A stretch of DNA of 64,000 nt from Condylostoma magnum (lineage: Eukaryota > Ciliophora > Heterotrichea > Heterotrichida > Condylostomatidae), in assembly GCA_920105805.1 (NCBI GenBank), contig CAKKTI010000002.1, positions 1 to 64,000 on the forward strand, in the 5' to 3' direction. A program made the position numbers and the translations under genes. Numbering within the stretch: position 1 is the stretch's first letter; every line of letters starts with the position of its first letter. This document shows, piece by piece, positions 46,598 through 57,953 of this stretch. The notes under the pieces were generated by a model. The model had not been told where the DNA came from, did not search any database, and worked only from the letters and a program-made list of their open reading frames with translations.

Positions 46598-48145
46598 CTA
46601 AAAGCAATTTAATGAAATAAGTCCGCAGTATCTTTCTTCCCCTGCCTTCCTTCCGTCAATTACCCACTCAAACCCAGTTTTGGATACAACTTCATCTAAA
46701 TCAGCTTCATACAACAGTGCGTATTGTATGTCGAATATATCCTGCTGCATTTTCCCTTGTATGTTTCCCTTTTCCTTAGTGGTAGCTTGCATGGCTGGAC
46801 TAGAGGTCATTTCTAGAAACCACAGATTCATTTTATCATCTAGCATGAAATCTACTCCATATAAAGCGTACACTCTGGGATGATTTAATAGTTTGCTATA
46901 AGCCATACGACTAAGGTGCAACATGCTTCGTTTCATATAAGGCCTAAACACGTCATCCATCCATGTTTCATTCACCATACCACTTTCTATTAAGTATCTT
47001 TCAAATCGAGAGTAGCTCCACATCTGACTCTCTAATATCTCGTTTGATTTTGACTCATCTGCATCCATTTCCTTTGCAGCTGTTTTTGCTAGTTCTGTGT
47101 TGGTTATGTGAGATGCAATTTACTGGTCTTCAGGGTCATATTCACCCATTGAAAGCCGTAGGAATCCATCGTGGTACATTACTATAAAAGGATCCATGTT
47201 GGCAATCATCATGTACACTCTAAAGTCAAATTTGTGATTGTTTAAGAGCAGAGGATTATCGATGTATTGTTAGATTATAAGATATTCATTCACACTGTCG
47301 CATTTATTACCAAAATCATACTTTTTTAATAACTTCTTCCTTACTTCAGCGTTTACTATTTCAATACCCTCAGCATTGTGACTTAGTCGGGATATTTTAG
47401 ATATTCAGTTTATTTTAAGTGAGTCCTTTTCCTGCTGTAGTATCGAGATAATTTCCTTGCACTCCTCTTAATCCATCATATCATAGGTTTTTGGTATAAA
47501 CATCCAAGGATCGAAGCATTGAGTATTGCCTTGATAATTTTACGCATACTGCTTTATTTGTTCAACCATGCTATCTTTGTTTGAAAGGTGGTAAATTCCT
47601 GGAATTTAGTTGTATCTTTGTCCTGGGCATAGAAACTCAGAATCTATTAAATGCTTCTCATGCCATGATGGAGATTTATGGTGAAATAGATTGATAGAAG
47701 GATCTAAATACACTGTTTTCTCTTTGTTAGAAACTGTATCAATGTTATTCTCCGGCATAACTAACGTTCCGGTTTATTTGATTATCTTCTTTACTAGATT
47801 TCCTGGTTTATAGTCGCTAAGAATTCTTCTATGACTAGGGATAGGAAGTCCTCTACTATCTAGCATTATTGGATTCTTCTCTCTATATTATTTTACTTGG
47901 TTACAGTAATCCCTTGAGTTTACTATGTTTTAGTATGTTTTGTTCTAGTATCGACTTAAATACTCATCCCATTGCCATGACATATTATACGGGGGTCTGT
48001 AAGCCAAGTCACTTTGCCTGGACAATTACGCTTAGTACTACAGGAAGTTGAGAGGCTATGTATCTACTCCTAGAAATAACAGAAGGCCTGCTGTTAGGTT
48101 TAAAACAAGCACTATTCCTAGAAAGTATTTATAGTTAAAATTCAT
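46598..48145 (-). CDS. TTL-domain protein with altered active-site residues
   Basis: 515 residues. A membrane helix at residues 8-24 (signal anchor) precedes a tubulin-tyrosine-ligase-like domain: EYLIIQQYIDNPLL, HKFDFRVYMMIANMDP and YALYGVDFMLDDKMNLWFLEM. TTL-type enzymes use ATP and Mg to ligate amino acids to tubulin. Here the ATP-binding WIxKP reads WISKI, and the Mg-binding EVN reads EMT, so catalytic power is doubtful. The membrane anchor is unusual for a TTL. Ends at TAG 46598-46600. Confidence 0.82.
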
Positions 48146-48196
48146 TTTTACTACTTTTAAGGATATATAACTCTTTAAAAGCCTGACAATAATAAA

Positions 48197-49183
48197 ATGA
48201 TTATTTATATACTACTTCAAGTGGCTTTCGCTAGAAAATACTCAATAAGTGGATTTAGTTCAGGAGGTTTTATGTCTGTTTAAATGGGAATTGCTCATAG
48301 CAAAGATATATAAGGAGTAGGAGTGGCTTCCGGAGGTTTTTACTATTGTTTTGGAAATTAACCCTTAGAAAGCATAGATTTTTCAATTTGTACCGAAACA
48401 GTTGATTAAGCAAGACTTGATTTAGGCATAGAGGAAGCTATAAAATAGTCATAACGGGGTAATATTGATGATATTGCCAATTTAAAAGATAATAAAATTT
48501 TTATATTTACTGGATCAAAAGACGAGATTGTAACTGCTAAGATTGGATATCGTGTTGAAAGGCTCTTTAGAAGTTTTGTTGATCATGATAATATAGAAAC
48601 AGAGTTTAATATTCCTTCTGTGCATGGCTTTGTAACTGATAATTATGGTAGTGAATGCTAAGTTATGACTTCCCCGTATATAAATAACTGCAATTATGAT
48701 TTAGCCAAGCATTTTCTACAGCATTTTTATGGTAAGCTTAATCCTAGGGCAGAAATGATAGACAAAAATTTCAGGACTTTTAATCAAACCTTTTATACAG
48801 AAAATTAAAACATTTCATTTGAATCAAATGGTTTTATGTATATTCCAACAAATTGTTATGAAAATTTTGATGTATGCAAAGTGCATATTACTCTTCATGG
48901 TTGTGATTAAGGCAATTGGGCCGTTGGGGATGAGTATGCAAGGAATATTGGATTTAACCAATGGGCAGAATCTAACGATATAATTATTATATATCCCTAA
49001 GTTGATAACTCACATCCTTATAATGAATACGGTTGCTGGGATATATACGGATATACTGGACCAAATTACATTAATTAGTTTGGACCTTAAATAAAAGCCC
49101 TGCATCATATGGCTCAGCAATTACCATTACTAGAATAAAATTAGCAAATAGATGATTCCATATGTTAGTCAATTGATAGTTAG
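48197..49183 (+). CDS. PHB-depolymerase-like esterase, copy 1
   Basis: 328 residues. A signal peptide (MIIYILLQVAFA) leads into a serine-hydrolase fold: lipase box GFSSGGFMS, an intermediate region DKNFRTFNQTFY and a late oxyanion block HITLHGCDQGNW...DEYARNIGFNQWAES, the order of type-2 PHB depolymerases, where the oxyanion His follows the nucleophile. These secreted esterases cleave polyester or fatty esters. A likely ingested-bacteria storage-polymer degrader. The stop is inferred at TAG-TAA (49181-49186), by alignment with copy 2, which shares CQ-ID-S near its end. Confidence 0.8.
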
Positions 49184-49287
49184 TAAGTTTTCACTATATA
49201 TTGCATATTACAGCTTTACCTCATAATATTTCATACTTAGTATAAAAGTATCAGTTTAAATATACGAATAGCACATATAATATTAAA

Positions 49288-50304
49288 ATGTTGATAATTT
49301 TACTGTATTACCAAGCCTTCTCGCGATAGTATTCAATCAGTGGCTTTAGCTCCGGAGCATATATGGCAGCATAATAAGTAGTTGCACATAGCAAAGATAT
49401 ATATGGTGCCGGAATTCTCGCTGGAGGATAATACTTCTGTTTCTAAAAGTTTCCAATAGATGATCATAACTTTTGCAGTGGACATGCAAATGGAATTAGA
49501 CTAGATTAAAGTATTATGAAGGCCTAAGAGCAATCAGAACTAGGGAAAATTGATGATATAAGTAATCTTTACGATAAAAAGATTTATATTTTTTCAGGCT
49601 TATTAGACACTATTGTAGTTCCTGAAGTAGTTTATAAAGCTGAAAGATTCTTCAGAAATTTTGTTAATCATGAAAATATATAGACGAAGTATGATATAGC
49701 TACTGTGCATGGATTTATTACTGATAATTATGGAGGGGGCTGCCTTGATCACATTGTTCCTTATATTAATAATTGCGATTATGATTCAGCCAAGCATTTG
49801 TTAGAACATATTCATGGAAAATTACAATCTAAAGGTAAAATGATTGATGATAATTTCAAGACCTTTAATTAGACTGAGTATTTTGAAGATTAAAAGATTT
49901 CAATGGAATCTGAAGGATTTATATACATTCCTACTGATTGCTATAAAAATGTTGATTAATGCAAAGTCCATATTACATTGCATGGCTGTGGATAAGGAAA
50001 ATGGAAATTTGGAGATGAGTATGCAAGAAATATTGGATTTAATGAATGGGCGGAATCTAATAATATAATTGTTATATATCCATAGGTTAATAATTCTGTT
50101 GAAACTAATCCTTATGCTTGTTGGGATATTATTGGGTACACTGGATAGAATTTTATAAATAAATCCGGTCCATAAGTAAAGGCATTGCATCAAATGGTAC
50201 AAAAACTTCCAATATTAGAGTAAAATAGTTAATTTAGTTAAATTACGTAAAATCCATTAAATTGTTAAATTATCGATAGTTTAATATCTAAATACAATGC
50301 ATAA
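49288..50304 (+). CDS. PHB-depolymerase-like esterase, copy 2
   Basis: 338 residues, paralogous over its whole length to the gene 105 bases upstream. Lipase box GFSSGAYMA, HGFITDNYGG and HITLHGCGQGKW...DEYARNIGFNEWAES are kept. SGAYMAAQ here is the ordinary form; copy 1 has SGGFMSVQ. The pair arose by tandem duplication some time ago: many silent and several replacement differences. Both carry a signal peptide and are probably secreted or phagosomal. Stop TAA 50302-50304 is uncertain because the tail is not conserved. Confidence 0.78.
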
Positions 50305-50538
50305 TCTTTTGAATGCCTAATAACTTTAGCATTAATATAAAATTTAGCATTTGAAATAACTCAGATAATTATTCTAAGATTAGTGTACTTTATTAAATAC
50401 CCATCATACTAGTATAGATCTACATTACTAGATATCCTTTCTATATCATTAGTCTTTAAAGCCCTTATAATAAAAAATTAAATTAAATATCTTATACAAA
50501 AACTAACACATTTTACTTAAATAGATTGCATTAACTAA

Positions 50539-51792
50539 TCAAACAAATGCATCAGCCGTTACTGAAATTCCAATAGCAAACATCAGAAATCCAATAATCC
50601 ACACAATCCCCTTTTTGAGCTTGCTTGATCTTGTCTTTGAATAAAACATAGCTGCACAGATAAACGTAAAATAGGGGCAAAATATCCCCCCAATGATCTT
50701 GAAATATACTAAAATATCCGGCACGCAAATAGCAATACAAGCTCCTCCAGTCACTAAAACAAGAGTAATAATCATAAGGCATGCAAAACTAGCTGTATAA
50801 TTTTTCCCAAATAGAAATACAATTATAGAACTCCTGGTAAGAATTAATGTAGATGCAACATTAAAAGTGACATAAACAGCAACAAAAAGCTTTCCTATAA
50901 TCATCATGTAGTCCATTCCCTCTCCTATATACTTACGTTGAACTACTAATTAAGGCACATCATCTATGTACGCAATATACCCAATAACAGATATAAGTAC
51001 TGAGAAGCCTACTAGAATCAAAAACGTGTAATTCAGCACTTTATTCATACGTCTTGTAGATGGATCATTGAGCTCATTATAAACGTATCCTACAACAGGT
51101 GAAACGTTAAAGGAAAAGAATAAAATTCCCAAAGCATCGTAAATTCCTCTATCAAATTTAGCAAATGTGATCTTTTAGTAGAGATCATCATTTTCACTGA
51201 TGTAACTTGGAGCTGATGTGATAACTACAGCAACTATGTAAAATATCCCAACAATATTCATCATAGAAAAGTACCTCAGTGCTGTTAATTACCTAGGAAT
51301 GCTTAACGGTATCCATACACAAACAGCCAATCCGACAATGATTCAAACCCTAACCTCCCAATACTCGTTCAAACTCACGGCCTCCATCTAAACTCCGATT
51401 TCCGCCAAGAAATTAGCTACTAATACAATAAAGGAAGACATGGCTCCAAATCCACAGGAAAATATGGCAATTTCCGTGAGCCTTCCAACAAAATAGCCGT
51501 AAGTCATGGCAGCAGCGTTGATATAATCACATTGCTACAACTCAGTCATAGCCTGTATGGTTATGTAATAAAAAACTAAGTAAATTCCAGCACAAGCCAG
51601 CATCAGTCCCAATCCCAGGACAATACCGCATTGCGCCAGTGTGTAAGGCAGGGAAAGCACCCCTACCCCAATTAAGCAGGAGCAGAGTGTAAAGACAGAA
51701 CCTCTTAGCGACCCAGGGCCCATTGGAGAGAACAATCTCTTACATCTGGAAGGTGATTCCATGGAAGTGTAGCATGACGTGCTATCTTTCAT
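50539..51792 (-). CDS. AAAP/SLC38-type amino-acid transporter
   Basis: 417 residues with eleven hydrophobic helices. Helix 1 has the signature SLRGSVFTLCSCLIGVGVL (ending SLPYTLAQCG), a classic AAAP family start. A later helix reads FNVSPVVGYVYNEL. The family carries neutral amino acids across plasma, vacuolar or lysosomal membranes with protons or sodium. The short N-terminus is cytoplasmic and Ser/Arg-rich. The stop is TGA 50539-50541; reading TGA as Trp would extend it by about 20 codons without protein character. Confidence 0.88.
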
Positions 51793-51902
51793 CAAATTAA
51801 ATTATTATATTGACCTTTATTATCTAGTTTTTATATTAGGGTAATTTATAACAGTTTTTATATTTTTTCGCACTTTTTATGGTCTCCCATCTTTTATTAC
51901 TA

Positions 51903-53309
51903 TTAAGAATTGTTTTCCATATGTATTAGGGCCTTGATTAGAGGTAGGTAGTTTTATTGCTCCTGTTCTTCTAGTAAGTGGTCTAGGTAGGAGGTGTAAG
52001 TATCGAAGTTGGAGTCATCGCTTTCCATCTCATCTACGTATTTTACTATTGTGTAGATTTCATGTAGTTTTTTCTCACCTATTCTTGATACTATGTACTG
52101 CCTTAGCTTTTAAACCTTCTCATTATCATTATTTGGCCTTTCAGATTGTTAGCTTTCTTCTATTCCAGTTGACTTTTCTTAGAGAGGCTCTATGGGTTAG
52201 ATTTATTAGTCTTATTCGTCACCTTTTTCCTATAGTACAATTTCCTGAAACTCTTACAGCATATAAAGTTACTCCGTTTATTGCATGTCCTGTTACTCTT
52301 CTTACTCGTTGGAAACTCCCCAAGGTAGTAGTTATTATTTACGATTTCTTATATTGCTTAATTTCTAATGACGTTCTTCTTCAAATTATTGTATATTCCC
52401 AGCCTAATCAATATTTTCTTACTCATTTTGTTATTATTTTTTCCTCCTTTTTCTATGTATCAATACAGCTAATTACTGAAACTCATTTCCATCTATTGTG
52501 CCTTATAATGTACTAAAGGCATGGTTTCTGATAAAAGGCCGCATTAAAATCTCGTTGATATCTGGCCGTTTTTCAGGATTTACCCTGAGCATTCGACCTA
52601 CTAAATGCCTTAAATCTCTACTGTAATGTCTAGGAATAGACTAGTATTTTCCTTAAAGTATTTTATGACTTAGTTGGTATATATTTGATCCCTAAAATGG
52701 CTTTTAGAGGGAACATAATTCATACAGTATAATTCCCAAGGACCAAATATCACTTTTAAAGCCATAAGGTTATTCATATATAATTTCAGGGGAAATGCAT
52801 AAAGGAGTGCCCACCCATGTTTGTGCATTGTCCTTTGTATTTGATAAGACTTTAGAAATTCCAAAGTCACCAATCTTTATTATATTTCTACTTGTTAAAA
52901 ATATATTCTATGTCTTTATATCTCTATGCAGAATATGTCTTTCATGTAAGTACTTTATTGCTAGGCATATCTATACAAAATAAAATATTATTACCTCTTC
53001 TCTTAAATAATTATTAGCTTACTACTCCAGTCAGTTACACAAATCCCCATTATCAGCATATTCCATTACAATACAAAGATGCCCTCTCTTTGTAGTAAAA
53101 GCATCCTTAAATCGTATTATATTGGGATGATTTAAGTATTTTAGGATTTAAGCCTCCTCAATTGCTTTTCTTTTTTCATCCGGAGTAGTTTTCTGTATAT
53201 TTATTTATTTGATAACATAATACTTACCTGTTCTAATAGACTCTACCAAATAGCATCTTCCAAAATTTCCCTTGCCTAAAGTAGTAATCTTACGATAATG
53301 ATCAGCCAT
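51903..53309 (-). CDS. NEK-family kinase, NEK1-like tail
   Basis: 468 residues. Kinase domain residues 6-260: LGKGNFGRCYLV, HRDIKTQNIFL, GDFGISK, WVGTPLCISPEII and SDIWSLGIILYELC. A Gln-rich coiled coil follows and the end reads VKYVDEMESDDSNFDTY then ALIHMENNS, resembling the NEK1-type tail in other ciliates. It stops at a run of TAA-TAG-TAA-TAA (51894-51905), a redundant stop. NEK1-like kinases act in cilia and centrosome-linked checkpoint control. A paralogue (4588-6216) has a different tail. Confidence 0.88.
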
Positions 53310-53515
53310 TTAAAATATTTTGTAAAAGATTTCATTACAAATCACAGTACAAAGCATAAAGTAGGCATCAAGTGACAAAAAATCCAAGAACTGAGTCCAA
53401 TACAGATTATAATCAAATTCTAGTATAAACGGCTAATGCCAAATTAGAAATGTCCGTTATGATTCCACCAAATATGATATTTTTAAGCCGCAGCTAAAAC
53501 GAAGTTTATAATAAT

Positions 53516-54010
53516 ATGGCAATTTCTCTCAAAATTACAGTTCTATTAATCTTATCTCTCTCAGTTTGCGTGTAATCTACCTTACTGAAATCTAATTCCA
53601 GACAAGGAGGAAAAACTCTTTTGATTCAAACTGATTCTTAATCATAATCTACACTATAATAAGATAATACTGCAGAGACGAGTAACACTGTAGAAGGTGC
53701 TGCTGAAAATAATGCTACTGTAGAGGAAGAGGCTGCAGAAGAAGCTAGTGCTGAGGAAGTAGAGGCTACAGGAGAAGCTAGTACCGAGGAAGAAGAGACT
53801 ATAGTGGAAGCTAGTACTGAATAAGATGCTGTTTTGAGTGCTGAAGCAAATGAGGAAGATACTACTGACTCTTCTGAATAAGTTTATACTCAGGTAAGTA
53901 GTGAAAAAGTGAAAACTTATGGAAAAACTGAAGTTACTACTCAAGAAGAAGATGACTCCGGAGAATATCTTAGAGGGGCCGCAACACTTTTAATCATGTT
54001 AATCGCTTAA
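53516..54010 (+). CDS. Acidic, probably GPI-anchored surface protein
   Basis: 164 residues. Signal peptide (MAISLKITVLLILSLSVCVQ), then about 110 residues made mainly of Glu, Ala, Thr and Ser (EEEAAEEASAEEVEA; EASTEEEETIVEA), and a short hydrophobic end (RGAATLLIMLIA) preceded by Asp-Ser-Gly. This is the outline of a GPI-anchored mucin-like coat protein. Stops at TAA-TAA (54008-54013). No homologue is recognised; the low-complexity part will evolve fast. Confidence 0.72.
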
Positions 54011-54062
54011 TAATTTTAATTTAGTTACTTGGGAGTTTTTAACGAATATTAATAAATTTTAA

Positions 54063-54668
54063 ATGGATCTTTTAGCTTGGGTGCATTGTATCTCAATTGG
54101 TTTTAATAGTATTGAATAAGTAGTTTGTATTATATTTGTCTAAATGATATAGATTATGGTAGAGGGGCTGAATAAAGTATAGTAAAAGGTACTTAAGTAT
54201 TTGTTAAGGCTAAATAAAGGACATAGCTGTATAAGATAATTTATACAAAAAAATCGAAGATATCAGTAAAATATTGGCTTTAAATAAACAAGGATAAAAG
54301 AAAGAAATACTAGGTAGACTTATAATTTATATAGGAAAAGAGTAGAAGAATTGCCTAGCTATTATTAGTCAAATAAGTTCCTTAGGGCAATTATTATATT
54401 TTAGATATCATAGTTATAAAATAAACTTGATTATAATCAATTAACTATTGATAATTTAGACTATGGGCCGTTAGACAGAAAATATGTGAACGTAATTTGT
54501 ATAATGGTTTGAGTGAATTATAATCCCTTACAAGTAGTCTAAATAGTTATTTTGACAAGCTATCATACTAAATGTATTGACTATAACATACTAATAACGG
54601 ATACTAAAGTAACAGTTATTATAAAAATTAGTTGCATAAGTTATAAATTATATCTATATCACAAATAA
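54063..54668 (+). CDS. Hypothetical protein, weak coding signal
   Basis: 201 residues from ATG 54063 to TAA 54666-54668. A basic helical middle (RRYQQNIGFKQTRIKERN) and a hydrophobic, Ile/Val-rich end. TGA is rare and Gln codons are regular, which favours coding over chance, but the frame has no known domain and the start and stop are guesses. It sits between two well-supported genes on the same strand. Confidence 0.35.
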
Positions 54669-54747
54669 TCATTTTAACTTCAAATAAACTAATTAAAACT
54701 TCACAACATCTATTTAAAATTCAATAGGATGAAGTTAATAAATTAAA

Positions 54748-55302
54748 ATGAGTATTTTTAACGATTAATTTAAAGGAAAATTAGAGGGAGCAAGATAATA
54801 AGCTTAGCTTATATTGTAAAAGTATAAAAACAGACAACCTATTTCTCCTAATTTTGCTATGTAAGACACCTCTGATATAGAAATATGAAATCCTCCAAAA
54901 TAGTTTAGTCCTTAAAAGTATCCATATGAAATAGAAGATGAATAAATACAGGTAAAAGATAGAAAAATTATAAAGCTATTATAAGAACTAGATTTAATCT
55001 AATTTTTGAAGAACTTTAGAATTAATATGATAGCTGATAATGATTTAGGATTATTAACTAAAAAAGATTTAGTAGATATGAATATTCCTATAGAGCCTCG
55101 GTTAAGAATTTATGAAAAAATCAATTCAATTAGATGTCCTGCAAAGAATTAAAGAGTAATGCAAAGAGAGGTAGACGATTTTTTAAATGAAATTGGAAGT
55201 TTTTATGATGCATAATTATCAGAGAGTAAATCAACTATTGATTCTGATTGTGTAAACTCATTTTTCAAGGAAATGAAAAGTTAGGTGATTTATAATTTAT
55301 AG
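54748..55302 (+). CDS. SAM-domain protein, paralogue of the 20476 gene
   Basis: 184 residues. The SAM domain at about residues 75-135 (KIIKLLQELDLIQFLKNF; LGLLTKKDLVDMNIPIEPR) matches the one at 20476-21411 in spacing and sequence. The N-terminal half is Gln-rich (KLEGARQQAQLILQKYK). Much shorter than its paralogue and without the coiled coil. The stop is taken as TAG 55300-55302, with TAG 55282-55284 as alternative. Confidence 0.7.
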
Positions 55303-55827
55303 TCTTATTCTTTTTCATTATATTCTTTTGTTAAATTAAATGTATAATCCATATAATATTCTATGATTAGGCTTATTTGTAATTTATAAGACCTAGATTT
55401 TAATTTTTCATTTGCTTTAAACCTTTTGATATATTTTCTATCAGTTTAATCCGGCAAGAGTTATTTTTATTTATTTGCTAAGCTCTTGTATAATTAATTT
55501 TTACGAGAGTTCTAAAAATTACCTATTAGATACCGTAATTAACTTCAAATTTTCATTTCAGGCTTTAAAACTATATCAAATATATTCTATTGGAAATACT
55601 CTTTGAAATTTCATTATCTCATACTAAGCCAATTTCTAACTTGTATATCAAAATCATATTTTTATCACATTAAGCATATTATAGTAAATTACTACACCTT
55701 TTGATTCTAATAATCATCATTATACATATGCCTAGCGTAATAGCTATATTTCAGCTACATTAAAATCATAATGTTAGGAATTTATAAAAACTTATAAAAT
55801 AATTTATTTGATATAACTATACTATTC
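55303..55827. other. Intergenic stretch between SAM and kinase genes
   Basis: 525 bases. Any frame stays open here because stops are reassigned. A minus-strand frame continuous with the kinase looks tempting, but Trp (TGA) would be about 7 percent, far above true genes, so I read it as non-coding. No repeat or RNA seen. Confidence 0.35.
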
Positions 55828-57052
55828 TCATACAGATATCTTATTTTAACTTGATTTTAATCTTTTTAAACTATTATAGTCCCCTTGAGGCTAATTAGCA
55901 TCAGTCGGGATTAACTACTGGCTTCTTCTTCTATCTAAAATTTTATTTTTTGCTATAAATCTTCTTAATCTTTATACATTCTGAAATTCTAGATTATTAT
56001 CAACTAAGGTTTCAAATTAATCTATTCCATTTGAGGTGATTTAAGGTTAAATGATATCCAGGTGATTTTAAGTTACTATTTCATTCTGCACTGGTTAGTG
56101 ATTTCTCTATTAAGGAGTACTCCGGCATAAGAAATTACCTTAAATCTTCTGCAAAATCTTAGCCTTTTACTGAAACCTAGAAATTCAGAACTTATAGTTA
56201 GGTTCTTCATCATATTAAAGCTACTAGCAATATTGGCCGAACTCCTTGAAAATCCTATTAACTTTATATCTAAAAGGATCTTATCATAGTGATAGCCTAA
56301 GATGCTTCTATTCTTAAACTGAATTACTATTTAGCCAAGGAAGATCAGCCTATAGAAGATAGAAAAGTAGATATGATAAACTAATAAGATCATCTCTCCT
56401 TGAAGTTCTAAAATCATCTAAGGCAGTCGTAGAGCATAATCCCATATTACCTATGAATTAAGACACACTAGTTCTTTAATAATGCTGCTGGTTCTCNNNN
56501 NNNNNNNNNNNNNNNNNNNNNNNNNNNNNNNNNNNNNNNNNNNNNNNNNNNNNNNNNNNNNNNNNNNNNNNNNNNNNNNNNNNNNNNNNNNNNNNNAAAA
56601 TCATAGTACTTTGTAGCAAGTCCAAAATCAATAAGATAAAACTTATAAGCTTCAGAATTACTTTAAATTACATTAGAGGGCTTCAAATCATTGTGGACAT
56701 ATCCTTGTTAATGTATCTTTTCAAGAGCTCTTAGTATTGATATTCCACATTAAATTACCTTCTGTTCTGGCCATTTTTTATTAAATATGTCTGGTAACGC
56801 TATTCCAACAAATTCAGAAACTGCCCAAAGCGACCCATTCTCGTATCCAAAGTAAAGTAGCCTTGGTATATTACTACTATTCATCTTTTAGTGTATTTTG
56901 CATTCTCGCTTCAAATCAGATTAATTACATTGATTTAAAGCCTTCTTGGCAACTATTTATTTATTAGTTTAGGTATCTGTTCCACAATAGACAATTCCTT
57001 GAGCTCCTCTTCCAATTACCTCTCCAAGCATGAATCGTTAAGCTAAATCCAT
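55828..57052 (-). CDS. CK1-like kinase, copy 1, interrupted by an N gap
   Basis: A protein of about 375 residues if the gap is empty. Kinase marks: VIGRGAQGIVYCG, HNDLKPSNV (Asn in place of Arg in HRD, as in some CK1/VRK relatives), LIDFGLATKYYD and, beyond the gap, the SRRDDLISLSY-type C-lobe. The tail is basic and ends QNKISV then TGA. The second copy (57954-59069) is nearly identical until that TGA, so TGA 55828-55830 is the stop. The 100-base gap falls where copy 2 has zero extra bases, so the gap may be an assembly artefact. Confidence 0.8.
56497..56596. other. Assembly gap (100 N)
   Basis: A run of exactly 100 N, the usual scaffold filler for unknown length. The flanking bases (GCTGCTGGTTCTC and AAAATCATAG) abut directly in the second kinase copy, so the true missing length could be zero. 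Confidence 0.98.
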
Positions 57053-57600
57053 AATTTTTATCGAACGGAAGGGATTAATTTGAGAAAATGTCGCTTTTTC
57101 ACTTAAACTATTTAAAACAAGAAAGCTTATAATTAATTTTACTCATCTAACTCTTGGTAAATAGTAAAGATTATTGGTATGAAAATCCGGTTGATTATTA
57201 AGAACGTAAAACTTCAATTAATCTTAATAATTTGGGAGATATTTCAACTTTTGACAATCTTAATAACTTGTAAGAAATATTTAAAACTTCTTACAATTTT
57301 GCAGCAAAACTCTTTAAGCAGTGCAGTAATATTTATATTATAACTTTTTAACTTCCCATACAGGGGTAATCAATTATTTACCCGTACTATGATTTTAAAT
57401 TTGTATTAGGCTTTTCAGCTACCCTTCCTTATGTATCATACAGATTCCGTAATCCAGAATCCTCAAAACGAAGTATGAAACTATAAATTTGGTTAATGTT
57501 TTAATTTAACATCTTCAAATAGATTCATTTTTCTATGCTAAAATTCCATATATTTAATCAAATTAATTATAAAAATTAACCAAAGTGATCCCCTTTTAAG
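57053..57600. promoter_or_regulatory. Upstream region of kinase copy 1, shared with copy 2
   Basis: AT-rich. The part to about 57550 can be aligned with the region upstream of copy 2 (59070-59560) at reduced identity. No clear reading frame. It likely contains the promoter and perhaps an untranslated leader. Confidence 0.4.
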
Positions 57601-57639
57601 ATTAGTTAGTAGTAAATATAAATACCATACCCCTTTATA

Positions 57640-57790
57640 ATCGGTAGACTGGGAATCTAGGACAGTACTAATACCTAGACCCCACAATAAAAATGATGGA
57701 CAGAGGAAGTGGCACTCATATGATGCCTCTAGTAGGGAATGCTTCTACAGGTGTTAAGGGTGAAAATATCTTTCTATATCCACCTTGTTA
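57640..57790 (+). ncRNA. Possible structured RNA between the kinase copies
   Basis: A GC-richer island in AT-rich DNA with four consecutive inverted repeats: TCTAGG/CCTAGA (57656-57679, 12-base loop), GGCA/TGCC (57711-57727), CCT-GTAG/CTAC-AGG (57726-57751) and GGTG-ATAT/ATAT-CACC (57759-57784). No frame reads well, and the island is absent from the duplicated units. It does not match snRNA, SRP, RNase P or tRNA sequences I know. The strand is assigned only from the order of the hairpins; the minus strand would fold as well. Confidence 0.3.
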
Positions 57791-57953
57791 TCTATATTCC
57801 AGTTACTACGCAAAATTATACGCATGTTTAAAAAGATAATCCCTTTAATATCAAGTTAAAATTCGATTACTTTATATTAAGCCTATTTATAACATTATGT
57901 CAGATGCATGAAAAAACTCTAATGATATTAAGTATAAATGTATTATTAGCTGC

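Noticed and set aside
48732-48747. GTAAG...TAG 16-mer in esterase copy 1, resembling a 16-base heterotrich intron.
   Set aside because: The paralogue keeps matching residues in the same place without it (GKLNP versus GKLQS), so it is coding.
55303-55827. Continuation of the kinase frame past TGA on the minus strand.
   Set aside because: Trp would reach about 7 percent and the two kinase copies share nothing after TGA.
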